Shown: in pieces, positions 48,901-59,898 of the stretch
Position numbering within the stretch: position 1 is the stretch's first letter
How the letters are laid out: each line of letters begins with the position of its first letter
NCBI RefSeq assembly: GCF_005239225.2
Contig: NC_133301.1
Location: forward strand, 15,314,318-15,378,317
Source: Populus alba
Taxonomy: Eukaryota > Streptophyta > Magnoliopsida > Malpighiales > Salicaceae
Direction: 5' to 3'
DNA length: 64,000 bases
Position numbers and translations under genes: made by a program
The notes under the pieces: model-generated
The model's database searches: none
What the model was told of the DNA's origin: nothing
Seen by the model: only the letters and a program-made list of their open reading frames with translations

Positions 48901-50944
48901 TTCAATTTGATCAACTGAAATATTATCCAGGATGAGAGCTTCATGTTTTATTGTTTCTTCATTGTTGTTGATCATTTCAGTTGATTTTCAGGTTTCTTCA
49001 GGAGTCCCAGAAGGCAAAGGCGTTTCTTCATCTGCAGCATTGGAGGTTGCCACCATGTCTGCTATTGCTGCTGCTCATGGTGACTACAGTTCTTAACATT
49101 ATATGCCTGCAAATATTCCTGTTGTTTGGTCATGAGATTCTCCTTTAGAATCTATTGTTAATGTTAATATATAATAATCAATTGAGCAAACTTCTCACCG
49201 TGCTGATCTTTGTCTGTATGTGTGCAGGTTTAAACATTCCCCCGAGAGATCTTGCTTTGCTTTGCCAAAAGGCAAGTTATACCGCCGAAAATATATTTGG
49301 TCACATTTCTTTTGATTTATATTTATGAACTTTGAAACTCGTCTATTCAATAGCTTATCTAATCAATCAATTCCTATAGGTGGAGAATCATGTTGTTGGA
49401 GCCCCGTGTGGGGTGATGGATCAAATGACCTCTGCGTGTGGGGAAGCAAACAAACTTCTAGCAATGGTATGCCAGGTAAGTGTTACAACCAGTGCTATAA
49501 TTAGGTTTGTGATCTCTGAGGTAATAGTTTATGTTACATAAACTCTGTATTCTGTGCAGCCTGCTGAGGTACTAGGAGTAGTTGATATTCCTTCCCATGT
49601 ACGATTTTGGGGCATAGATTCAGGATTAAGACACAGGTACGACATTTTCAAAACTTCCTGGCATTGGCAGGACTAAATTCAGATTAGAGACACCAAGATC
49701 TGATAAGTGGTTGTCGCAGTACAGTATAATTGCAGTTTTTTTCCTCTCTACAGTGTTGGTGGTTCAGATTATGGATCTGTGAGGATTGGAACTTACATGG
49801 GCCGAAAGATAATAAAGTCCACAGCTGCAGGACTGTCTAAGGGAAACAACAAAGACGACATGGACAAGGATGGCATCGAACTGCTTGATAATGAGGCTTC
49901 ATTAGATTACTTGTGCAATCTCCCACCTCATAGGTACCATGTCACTTTCTACGCTTCTTTTTCCTCTTGTCTTGGATCCCTATCATGTTTGCTTTGGACA
50001 TGATGTAGAATTCCAAACTATAATCACCGTTCGCATCATTTTACAGGTACGAAGGTGTGTATGTTGATAAGCTTCCAGAGACTGTTACAGGTGAAGAATT
50101 CATAAGGAAATTTGTTGATCATGAGGATTCAGTCACAACAATAGATCCCAAACATATTTATGCAGTTAAAGCACCAACCAGGCATCCTGTTTATGAGAAC
50201 TTCCGAGTTGAGGTCAGTAATCTATACACTGATAAAAGTTCTGAGAAGTGTTTTCCTCGCGCTAGCTTCCTTTCCATGGTTATAGAGATAATCCTCTTTA
50301 ACAAATTTTTGGATCAGATTTTCTTTGCCTTTTAGTACAAATGATTTTGTTTTCTTCAAGCTATCACACTTCTTTTACTTGATATGTAGGCTTTCAAAGC
50401 ATTATTATCTGCTACTGCTTCGGATGGACAACTTTCTGCTCTCGGGGAACTTATGTATCAGGTATTGTGTAAAACACAAAATTTGGCTTGCTGTATAAGC
50501 ACTTAATCTGATGATGCAATCATTTATTGCAGTGCCATTACAGCTATGGTGCATGTGGACTTGGCTCTGATGGGACAGACAGACTGGTAGAATTGGTACA
50601 AGAAATGCAGCACAGCAAGGCCTCCAAATCTGAAAATGGGACTCTGTATGGAGCGAAGATCACCGGAGGGGGAAGCGGTGGCACAGTTTGTGTTATCGGA
50701 AAGAATTTTGTGGGAAGCAATGAGCAAATTCTTGAAGTATAGCTTTCTTTCAGTTTTCATAACACCTCTGAACACTTCTCTTGTATCGAAAATGTTCTAA
50801 CAACTTTGATCTTGATCTAATCTCCAGATTCAACGGAGGTACCACGCTGCCACAGGCTTTAAGCCATACGTGTTTGAGGGTTCTTCTCCCGGGGCAGGAA
50901 AGTTCGGATACCTGAAAATTCGCCGCCGCAACGCCACCGAATGA
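42997..50944 (+). CDS. ARA1: L-arabinokinase, 29 exons
   Basis: Phosphorylates L-arabinose (with ATP) to arabinose 1-phosphate for salvage of cell-wall-derived sugar. Exon 1 is 42997-43092 and the last exon 50828-50944; my 29 exons close in phase to 971 residues, similar to plant ARA1. The N-terminal half resembles a glycosyltransferase fold ([17 protein letters not shown] near residue 17, [31 protein letters not shown]). The C-terminal half is a GHMP kinase: motif 1 [16 protein letters not shown] (about 489), phosphate-loop motif [13 protein letters not shown] (about 630), a galactokinase-like [20 protein letters not shown], and motif 3 [15 protein letters not shown] (about 907). All motifs are intact and no stop codon interrupts the spliced frame, so it should be functional. 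Intron 22 is GC-AG. The start ATG is the first in the predicted exon and precedes the conserved N-terminus. Confidence 0.95.
49272..49379 (+). other. GC-AG intron 22 of ARA1
   Basis: Donor AAAAG|GCAAGTTA and acceptor CCTATAG|GTGGAG. Only the GC donor gives the conserved CQKVENHVVG. The donor is a perfect match to the GC-type consensus (AAG|GCAAGT). Confidence 0.85.
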
Positions 50945-53900
50945 ACTTAATGGTTTCTCCATATGTGAATTGACTATTGATAATGTTTCCAGTTGATGAT
51001 GAATGTGGATGGACTATATCTAAAAAATGGTTGTACACAAACTCGATTTACGCTGTTCATTTCATCTTTTTCCTAGTTCCTACTAATAAAGAACCGCAGA
51101 CGCATCTGATTTTCTGTAACCTTTGGAAAAATTGCAGTGTCATGGATTGTATTTAACGTGGCATATAAAAAATTCGATTTTTCAAGCACTGGATTACATA
51201 GAAAATGTGTTTAATTTATTCTGAAATTCAATAATTCATAAAATTATTCTAAAAATAACAGCATTACGGCGAATCATTTACAAGAAAAGGGAAGACGATT
51301 CCTTCGGGTGGTTGTGATATTAAGCACTGGCTTATTGTTAGGAGCAAACCTTCCTTCTAGAGATGAGATTATTAGCACTTGTATCAAAACCCTAGCTCTG
51401 GCTCATCATTCACATAATTAACCTGCCATTCTGCGCGTGCAATTCTTTCTTCTTCTTTTTCTAAGAATATTTCCATGTGTATATTATTATTGTTTAAAAA
51501 ACAATCTATGTATGAAAAGACTAATTCACGAGTTAAGATGGTCATTTCAAGTTGACCTGCATTAATATAAAAATAAAAATAATTATTATAATAATTTTAA
51601 AATCCAATGAGATTTACTTGAGGTAAAACTTAGATCATAAATCAAGTTAATCATTAACCAGGATTAATATAAAAATAATTATTATTATAATTTAAAAATT
51701 AGATTCAGGATCAACCTACAATAAGATCTAGGGTTAAAAGGGTTAGTCAAGGTTTGACAGTTCTACATAAAGAAAATTATTTTATTTTTATTTTTTAAGT
51801 AGAGAAGAGAATACATCACATGTTGTCTACAAAATAGGCTCAATGACACATGCCACATATCATAAAGCCCAGACAAACAAATCTAGCTCAAAGTACCTAA
51901 GAGGCTAGGGCTACGGTTGGGCTCAAAGAGCAAACTAGATTGTCCCATGCCCACCATAGAATCCTTAGGTTCATAAGAAATTAAGAGGCGAATTACGAGT
52001 GAACAGTTAAAAACATTGATAATTAGTAAGGCAAGTTTGATAATGTTGTATTTGAGATTAATATTAATATTTATTTTACATGCAATACATTTAATTTAAT
52101 TGACAAAATAATATCAGTTTAAAAAAACATCAAAGTTAATATTAATATTCTTTTTACATGTAAATCATGGGGGAAAATCCCCACCCTAGTATATTTTAAT
52201 TTTTAAATCATTAAAACAAAAATTAATAAATTAAATTTTGTAATCAATCTTCAATATACTAATAATAAGTTTATTAAAAATCCCAAAGTCTTTGTTTCAA
52301 AAAATAGGGAATGTTAATGGTATAATTGCCAGATCTAATTCAGGATTTAACCCAGTTAAAATCTAAATTATTTTTAAAAAAAATCAATTTTCTATTATAT
52401 ATATAAAGTAATTTTAGTTAATTCCTACTCTAAATAAATTCGTTTTTTTCTTATTTTTTTTAAATTAACTTCTTAACCGGTCGGGTCTTGACTGATGAAA
52501 GCTTCATCGTGTTGATTTTCGGTCGGATTTCGACCTGATTTTTCAATCAACATGCGGGATTGAATTGAGTTTTGACAAGCATGGGTAATCAGCAACCCTA
52601 GTTTTTATGTTCTTGATTCTGCAATTCCATCTGAATCAAGCACAGTGCATCACCTGCTGACAGACTACAATCAGCATACGTGGCAAACCCATACTGGCCT
52701 GTTAGCAATTCTGAGTTTTGTCTCTTGGAAACACAATGGACCCAAATTTGTCAAAGACTCGCTAAGGTCCCCCACCATATAGTGATTTGGTGCAATAAAA
52801 ATCCAACACACTGCCATCCTTTTTACGTACAGCAGAGGCAGAGCTACTCATGAATACTTTCCTGGCTTCTACAATGGCAGACCCTCCTCTAGATGTAGAT
52901 CTAAACAAGCAAGCTTCAACTCAAGAAACATTGAAGCACAATGTCCCCTTGTAGGATACTCTAAAAGGAGGATTGGAAGGATAAAACCGCTCCAACCTTA
53001 GATTTGAGGTATAGTTTTTTTAAGGTCCAGAATATATTTTTGGTACTTATCTATATATGAACTAAGAAATTCAGGCACTAGCTCTTGTGGCAGTGTTAGG
53101 TCAAGAAAATGGATAGTCATAATATTGTCACTATCATTTTATTGGCAAATGATCCAAAGGGATAGGAACGATCACTTTTTATCCCTCCTAATTATGATTT
53201 AGTATCCATTTGTCTACATATATCGCATTTCAAACTGTTTTTAACTTGAAAAAACACATTTTTTAATGTTTTTCCAAGCCAAATACAATGAACTTGTCAT
53301 AGGTTAGAGTTAGAGGGGAGGTAGAAATTCTGGACTTGATTGATGCTTTTGAAAGAAAAGCGAATCACTCCATCCATATGCATGCATTTACACCGAAGAA
53401 CTTTAGTGCTTTTTTAACATGATCAATATCAGCGATCAGCATGATTCAATAGATTATAGAATCGTTCCCTTTTGCTGCCCACCATACATGAAACTATATA
53501 TATATTCTCATAATATATAAATCTATCTTCATGGATGCTGACATAACCACAACATTGAACATTCCATGTGATCCATGGACGATAATTAAAATCCGGTGGG
53601 GTTGAAGGGGTAGGGGTAGGGTAGGGCCAAGATATTGTCTTCTTACAAAACGGGGTATAGGCTGTTTTCATGTGTCTGTGTCATAATTTATTATAGGCTA
53701 AGTATCGATACCTATTACCATGTAATAGTCCAATGATTTAGAGACCCTACGCTTCTTCCAATTCTATTATGCGTGGTCCAAAAGGTAAAGGAAGGGTTTG
53801 GATTGAAAAGGGCTACACACCGAATAAAGGACTTGACTTACAAGAGACCTCCATGGCTGCTACATCCCATATATAGTTGTAATACATTTAAAACATGATT

Positions 53901-55067
53901 TATACTAGGTTTTATTTTAAATTTACTTATTTAATCAAAGTAATATTCTTTGAATTTTAACAAAAAAGAAACTCAAAAATAAATCAATCCACCTCAGGTG
54001 AGTTCTTAAAACTACGTTGTTACAGTGGCAGCATGCACAGCTCGAATTAGCTGGCTTGAAGAAGATACAAACCTTTCAAGTCGGCAAGTGTTTTGCATTT
54101 AATGCTCTTATCCATGCACAGCCAGCCAGTCTAAGTTTGTGAACCAGACCGCGCCATGCATGTCTCAAAGATTAATTGTTTATTGTGACGTCAATTTATT
54201 AGGGTTGGAGTGATGGGAGTTTTTATGAATTTACTGGCGTAAATAGTTCGTCGTAAACTTATTCTGAAAATATATTGTTTTATCTCGTTATGTAAGAAAT
54301 AATACGACGATATCTTTCTCTGCGAGTAAAAAAGAAGAGTTTTGGAAATAAATTTAACTAGTGTGTGACATGAAGAAACAAAATTATTTATACTGGCCAA
54401 GTTTTTGCCATCTTGCATGCTTGATATCCACAAAAATATATATAATATAAAACTAATAATAACCAGAAGATGGCCATGCTTGTCAACTGATCCCACATGC
54501 TGTAAATAATTTTCCAAGATTTGTACAATCTTCTAAGAGACGTGTACTATATGTATGAGGACCCAGTTCTGAGGAGAGAATTGTGCAGCAAAAATCATTA
54601 TTCTGTCTTTGTTCTTTACCCACGGCCGGCCGGTGAAGGAGGGCGAGCCCCCTGCGATGGTCAGCGTCCTGCAATCTGCATGCATGTGTTTTCCTGAAAA
54701 AAGGATCAAATGACAGAGAAGGGGAGAAAGGAATTGAAGAAAACTACAATATGGGAGACGAAATCTAGACAAATATATTGCTGACGAGCGACGATTATGG
54801 AAGCTCTTAAACACTGTGTTGTGATCTTTTTTTTCTATATTGAAAGTCTTTCTGTCTAATTTTCAATTTTTTAATTAAAAAAAACAAAGAGTATTTCTTA
54901 ATCCGTTCGTGTATTAATCAAAATTAAGTCTTTTTCGTGATGTACTCTCACATCGGCTAGCTCGAATATTAGCATCAGGGTTTGAATGCAAGAAGTAAGA
55001 GAGGAATATAGTTGCTTACCCACCAAACCAATCCCATAAAATTATCTAACTTTGAAATCTAATCCAG
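50945..55067. other. Intergenic region between ARA1 and the copia element
   Basis: 4.1 kb with no recognised gene. Mostly AT-rich. ORFs at 53429 and 54191-54814 (minus) have no domain and no support. Confidence 0.55.
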
Positions 55068-55072
55068 TACCC
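55068..55072. repeat. 5' target-site duplication (TACCC) of the copia element
   Basis: TACCC lies immediately before the 5' LTR and again at 59894-59898 directly after the 3' LTR. Five bases is the normal duplication length for copia integration. Confidence 0.9.
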
Positions 55073-55379
55073 TATAAAGGAAATCCCCTCAGATTCAGCC
55101 AATATTCAAATTTCCCCAGATTCAGCCAATATTCACTTGCCTCTTGCCCATGATCCTGCAACCATCATTCAAGCATAATATCAAGCTTGTAACGGCAGAC
55201 AAATCTTCAACGTAAATGCAGTATAAATGTCAAGACGTAATCTTAGCTTACTTTCTAAATTCAAACCTGCAAAGCTGTGTATATATATGTTAACAATTGT
55301 ATTACTCAAGGAGTGGCGAAATATACAATTCTGAAGTTTATCAAATAGCTCAACTCTCTGAAATTTCTTATCTTCATCA
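55073..55379 (+). repeat. 5' LTR of the copia element (307 bp)
   Basis: 307 bases, identical by eye to 59587-59893. It begins TATAAAGG rather than TG and ends CA. An internal direct repeat CAGATTCAGCCAATATTCA occurs twice near its start, about 30 bases apart. Boundaries are fixed by the 5-bp target duplication on the outside and the primer-binding site on the inside. Confidence 0.93.
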
Positions 55380-58300
55380 TGGTATCAGAGCAACAAATCT
55401 CCAATGAGAATTTGATCCCTCACAATCCTATCTCAACCCCATCCTCTCCAACTGAAACACCTCTGATTGCCCTCAACATCACATCCCAAATAAATGATAA
55501 ACTTACCCCCTCTACATTCCTTCAATGGCGCGCTCAGTTTGAAGCCTTACTCATCGGGTATGATCTCCTTGATTATGTCACTGGAGAAAAAATCTGCCCT
55601 GTATCCACCAGCACAGCAGTCTGTGCCATCCAACGAACACACTGGATAAGGCAAGATAAGCTTATCCTCAGTGCCATTTTGGCATCCACATCCACTGTTA
55701 TTACTCCTCTCATCTCCATGGCCAAGACATCAAAGGATGCATGGCATAAATTGCATACTCTGTATGCAAGCAAGTCCAGAACCAGAGCAATGCAACTTAA
55801 GGAAGAACTCACAATGATAAAGAAGGGCAACCAGTCAATTCAAACTTATCTTCATTCTGTAAAATCGTTGGCAGACGAAATCTCCCTCATAGATCACCCA
55901 ATCTCTGAAGATGATCTAACACTCTATATTCTAAATGGCCTGGGAACTGACTTTCGTGAAATTGCAGGCCCTATTCGCGCCCGAGAACGACCACTCACTT
56001 TTGAGGAACTTCATGATCTCCTTGTAAGTCATGATGCATATCTTCACCGTCTTGATGCCTCCTCCCATCCACTGATTGCTTCTGCAAACTACACGCACCG
56101 ACGGGCTTCGTATAATCAAGAAAATCAGTCTTTTAAATCTGCCCCAAAACCCCACTTTTTTGACAGATCATATGGCCAAAGAAATAAACCTCCAGCTCAC
56201 TATCGCCAGCCTGGCAATCCGAGAGACAGCAACAAAAATCATGGACCACGTCGTTTTCCTCCAGTTCCAAAGTGCCAACTATGTGACCGCATGGGTCATA
56301 CTGCCAAACACTGCAGTCGGTTTCAGTATACCACCCCAACAGCGAATTGCACTTCCACCTCACCCGCACAGGATACAAAATGGCTTATAGACTCAGCTGC
56401 GTCTCATAATATTACTGGTGATCTTGCTAATCTATCTATTCATTCCGAATACGATGGCACAGACGAAGTTATCATTGGTGATGGTTCAGGTTTGCCTGTT
56501 TCTCACATTGGCTCCTTACATCTTCATTCCCCCACACGTACCTTTCATTTAAATGACACCCTTTGTGTTCCTAATCTACAAAAAAATCTCATATCTGCTC
56601 ATCAATTTACTCGTCAAAATCATGTCTTTATTGAGCTTCACCCCTCTTTCTTTTTTGTTAAGGACAAGATCACGGGAGCGGCTCTATTCCGAGGAGCGTG
56701 TGAGAATGGTGTTTACATCCTTCTGAAGTCAATGGTGCAGCCTTCTCATCCTATTGTTGCTAATGTGCATGAAAGGGTCTCCATGGACGGATGGCACAAA
56801 CGCCTTGGGCATCCCTCTCCTAAATTGGTCACTCACCTTATCAAATCATTTTCCCTTCCGACAATAAATAAAAAAAATATTTCTCTTTGTTCCTCATGTT
56901 CTATTAATAAAGCTCATTGTCAACCATTTCGTCAAAACAGTCTCTTGAGTCATGCCCCTCTTGACTTACTTTATACTGATGTGTGGGGTCCCTCAAGTAC
57001 AATTGGCATTACTGGGGCTCGTTACTATCTCATTTTTGTTGATCATTTCACAAAATACATTTGGTTTTATCCTATGGAGACTAAATCCAGTGTCCGCATC
57101 ATATTTCCTCAATTCAAAAATCTTGTTGAAAATCGGTTTCAGTTAAAAATTAAATCTGTCTATTCTGATAATGGTGGTGAATTTGTTGCCTTAAAACAAT
57201 ATTTTACAACAAATGGAATCAGTCATTACACCACAGCTCCTCATACACCGCAACAAAACGGTGTTTCTGAGCGTCGTCATCGTCACTTGGTTGAAACCGG
57301 TCTCACATTACTACATGATGCATCCCTTCCCCTTCAGTATTGGCCCTATGCTTTTTCCACTGCTGCATATCTTATTAACCGTCAACCCACACCTCTCCTC
57401 CACCATAAATCTCCGTTTGAAACTTTGTTTACACAGCCTCCAAATTATAAAAAGCTAAAAAAATTCGGTTGTCTTTGTTTTCCTCTTGTTCGGCCATATA
57501 ACACAAACAAGTTACAACCAAAATCAATTCCATGTATTTTCGTAGGCTACTCCTTAACCCAAAATGCATACAGCTGCCTTGATCCCATAACCAACCGTCT
57601 CTACCAATCACGCCATGTCATCTTTCATGAAAATGAAAATGGTTTCTCCTCCAGCCATCCTTCCACACCCAGCCCGAAAAGCGACTCCTCTGTTCATGGT
57701 CCTCTTTCATCTCCTCCTGCACCTCCACCAGTGACTTCGGCAAGGATACCCACTCTCACTGCTTCCTCAGGTAATGACTCCCCCACTGTATCTTTTAATT
57801 CACGTGCACTCATACCTTTATCTTCTCCTGCTTCTCCCAGTTTTCAGCTTGCCTCATCTCCACTGCCAAATCCTAGTCATCCACCCTCATCAGTTATTTG
57901 TGCACCTTCTCCAAGCTCACCTCCCTCATCACCCAATCCTGCACCCACCCGGCCTCACTCCATGGTCACCCGTTCCATGAATAACATTTATAAACCCAAA
58001 CAACTTAACATCACCACAAAACACCCCATCCCAAAAACTATAGAACCAACCTGTGTGGGACAGGCTCTTCGTGAGCCACACTGGAGATCAGCAATGTCTG
58101 AGGAACTCACAGCCCTCATGAGGCATGGCACATGGGAGTTGGTACCGCCTCCTCCGGACTGCCAACCAGTTGGGTGCAAATGGGTTTTTCGGATCAAACG
58201 ACATCCTAATGGCTCCATTGCTCGGTTCAAAGCCCGTTTGGTTGCAAAGGGATATCATCAGCGGCCTGGTCTAGACTACAATGAAACGTTCAGTCCAGTT

Positions 58301-59692
58301 GTGAAACCTGCCACCATCAGAACAGTTCTCACCGTGGCTGTCACACAGGGGTGGCCATTACGGCAGCTAGATGTAAACAATGCCTTTTTGCATGGGAACC
58401 TGCAGGAAACAGTCTACATGTTACAGCCACCGGGGTTCCATGATACCTCCACTCCCCATCATGTCTGTCGGTTAAACAAGGCTATTTATGGCCTCAAACA
58501 GGCCCCTCGTGCCTGGTATTCTGCTCTGCAACAAGCCATTCTAAAACTGGGATTCACCAGCTCCAAAGCCGATCCTTCTCTATTTATCTTTCACAGTGCA
58601 GATGTTTTGTGTTACTTGCTGGTCTACGTGGATGATCTCGTTCTCACTGGAAACACTCCATCCTTCCTGACTCATGTGATTGATCAACTTAGCATCCAAT
58701 TCTCATTGAAAGATATGGGTGCACTTCATCATTTTCTGGGGCTAGATGTTATACCCACCAAAAACGGGTTGTTCTTATCTCAACATCAATACATACGAGA
58801 TCTTCTCTTCAAAACTAATATGCAGGGTGCTAAGGATGTCTCTTCTCCTATGTCCACTTCGGTCCAGCTCAAGCTTATTGATGGCACAGCTCCCTGTGAC
58901 AGCACTGCATTTCGAAGCATCATCGGTGGATTACAATATTTGTCTCTTACTCGTCCTGATGTTTCCTTCACTGTTAATAAGCTGTCACAATTCATGCATC
59001 AACCTACGGTCACTCACTGGTCAGCTGCCAAACGCCTGCTCCGCTATTTGAAGAAAACCATCTTCCTTGGCATTCATATAAATCGTCAGTCTTCATTTGA
59101 TATCACCACTTTTGCTGATGCTGATTGGGCTGGGAATTATGATGATCGCACCTCCACCTCAGCTTACATTACATTCCTTGGGCTCAATCCCATCTCGTGG
59201 AGCTCAAAGAAACAACGTGCAGTCGCCAGGTCCTCCACAGAAGCTGAGTATCGTTCCCTTGCCACTGCCACGTCTGAAACAGTTTGGCTGTTGTCCCTGT
59301 TCAAAGAACTGTGTCTCCCAATTTCATCTCCGCTAAGGCTGTTGTGTGACAACCTGGGAGCTACACACCTTAGCTTCAATCCGGTTCAGCATTCCCGGAT
59401 GAAACACATTCAGATAGACCTCCACTTTGTCCGTGATATGGTTCACAAGAAGATCCTCAATGTTCAGCATGTCAATACTCATGATCAATTGGCAGACTTT
59501 CTAACGAAGCCTCTATCTTCCCAGCGTCTGCATTCCTTACTGCTCAAGATTGGCTTAGCTGATGGCTCATCCATCTTGCGGGAGCGTATAAAGGAAATCC
59601 CCTCAGATTCAGCCAATATTCAAATTTCCCCAGATTCAGCCAATATTCACTTGCCTCTTGCCCATGATCCTGCAACCATCATTCAAGCATAA
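55379..59692 (+). CDS. Copia Gag-Pol polyprotein
   Basis: A single 1437-codon frame without interruption. Domains in order: gag (UBN2-like, about residues 40-230); zinc knuckle CQLCDRMGHTAKHC (about 299-312); aspartic protease with WLIDSAASHNITG (about 335-347); gag-pre-integrase with WHKRLGHPS and CSSCSINKAHC; integrase core with D in YTDVWGPSS (about 534), D in SDNGGEF (about 597) and E in QQNGVSERR (about 631); a Pro/Ser-rich linker; reverse transcriptase from about 919 (WELVPPPPDCQPVGCKWVF) with YVDD at about 1083; RNase H with FADADWAG and STEAEYRSLA. The ATG at 55379 overlaps the LTR/primer-binding-site junction, so MVSEQ is encoded by that site. The last 35 codons lie inside the 3' LTR. 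Gag and Pol are in the same frame with no frameshift, so their ratio must be set otherwise (splicing or processing). Confidence 0.95.
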   Translation: MVSEQQISNENLIPHNPISTPSSPTETPLIALNITSQINDKLTPSTFLQWRAQFEALLIGYDLLDYVTGEKICPVSTSTAVCAIQRTHWIRQDKLILSAILASTSTVITPLISMAKTSKDAWHKLHTLYASKSRTRAMQLKEELTMIKKGNQSIQTYLHSVKSLADEISLIDHPISEDDLTLYILNGLGTDFREIAGPIRARERPLTFEELHDLLVSHDAYLHRLDASSHPLIASANYTHRRASYNQENQSFKSAPKPHFFDRSYGQRNKPPAHYRQPGNPRDSNKNHGPRRFPPVPKCQLCDRMGHTAKHCSRFQYTTPTANCTSTSPAQDTKWLIDSAASHNITGDLANLSIHSEYDGTDEVIIGDGSGLPVSHIGSLHLHSPTRTFHLNDTLCVPNLQKNLISAHQFTRQNHVFIELHPSFFFVKDKITGAALFRGACENGVYILLKSMVQPSHPIVANVHERVSMDGWHKRLGHPSPKLVTHLIKSFSLPTINKKNISLCSSCSINKAHCQPFRQNSLLSHAPLDLLYTDVWGPSSTIGITGARYYLIFVDHFTKYIWFYPMETKSSVRIIFPQFKNLVENRFQLKIKSVYSDNGGEFVALKQYFTTNGISHYTTAPHTPQQNGVSERRHRHLVETGLTLLHDASLPLQYWPYAFSTAAYLINRQPTPLLHHKSPFETLFTQPPNYKKLKKFGCLCFPLVRPYNTNKLQPKSIPCIFVGYSLTQNAYSCLDPITNRLYQSRHVIFHENENGFSSSHPSTPSPKSDSSVHGPLSSPPAPPPVTSARIPTLTASSGNDSPTVSFNSRALIPLSSPASPSFQLASSPLPNPSHPPSSVICAPSPSSPPSSPNPAPTRPHSMVTRSMNNIYKPKQLNITTKHPIPKTIEPTCVGQALREPHWRSAMSEELTALMRHGTWELVPPPPDCQPVGCKWVFRIKRHPNGSIARFKARLVAKGYHQRPGLDYNETFSPVVKPATIRTVLTVAVTQGWPLRQLDVNNAFLHGNLQETVYMLQPPGFHDTSTPHHVCRLNKAIYGLKQAPRAWYSALQQAILKLGFTSSKADPSLFIFHSADVLCYLLVYVDDLVLTGNTPSFLTHVIDQLSIQFSLKDMGALHHFLGLDVIPTKNGLFLSQHQYIRDLLFKTNMQGAKDVSSPMSTSVQLKLIDGTAPCDSTAFRSIIGGLQYLSLTRPDVSFTVNKLSQFMHQPTVTHWSAAKRLLRYLKKTIFLGIHINRQSSFDITTFADADWAGNYDDRTSTSAYITFLGLNPISWSSKKQRAVARSSTEAEYRSLATATSETVWLLSLFKELCLPISSPLRLLCDNLGATHLSFNPVQHSRMKHIQIDLHFVRDMVHKKILNVQHVNTHDQLADFLTKPLSSQRLHSLLLKIGLADGSSILRERIKEIPSDSANIQISPDSANIHLPLAHDPATIIQA
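55380..55391 (+). other. Primer-binding site (initiator tRNA-Met)
   Basis: TGGTATCAGAGC directly follows the 5' LTR and is complementary to the 3' end of plant initiator tRNA-Met. It primes minus-strand DNA synthesis. Here it is also the first coding part of the ORF. Confidence 0.92.
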
Positions 59693-59893
59693 TATCAAGC
59701 TTGTAACGGCAGACAAATCTTCAACGTAAATGCAGTATAAATGTCAAGACGTAATCTTAGCTTACTTTCTAAATTCAAACCTGCAAAGCTGTGTATATAT
59801 ATGTTAACAATTGTATTACTCAAGGAGTGGCGAAATATACAATTCTGAAGTTTATCAAATAGCTCAACTCTCTGAAATTTCTTATCTTCATCA
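59587..59893 (+). repeat. 3' LTR of the copia element (307 bp)
   Basis: Identical by eye to 55073-55379. It contains the ORF stop codon at 59690-59692, so its first 106 bases are coding in this context. Confidence 0.93.
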
Positions 59894-59898
59894 TACCC
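59894..59898. repeat. 3' target-site duplication (TACCC) of the copia element
   Basis: Matches 55068-55072 exactly. Confidence 0.9.

Larger units (their letters stand above)
55073..59893 (+). mobile_element. Complete Ty1/copia LTR retrotransposon (4821 bp)
   Basis: Two 307-base LTRs identical by eye flank a single long ORF; TACCC target duplications border it. A primer-binding site for initiator tRNA-Met directly follows the 5' LTR, and a short purine-rich stretch (GGGAG in GCGGGAGCG) precedes the 3' LTR. Domain order gag, protease, integrase, reverse transcriptase, RNase H is diagnostic of copia. Identical LTRs and an unbroken ORF indicate very recent insertion and possible mobility. Confidence 0.96.

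Noticed and set aside
52875..52955. Short frame starting MADPPLDVDLNKQ
   Set aside because: Only about 26 codons, no splice continuation that I could follow.
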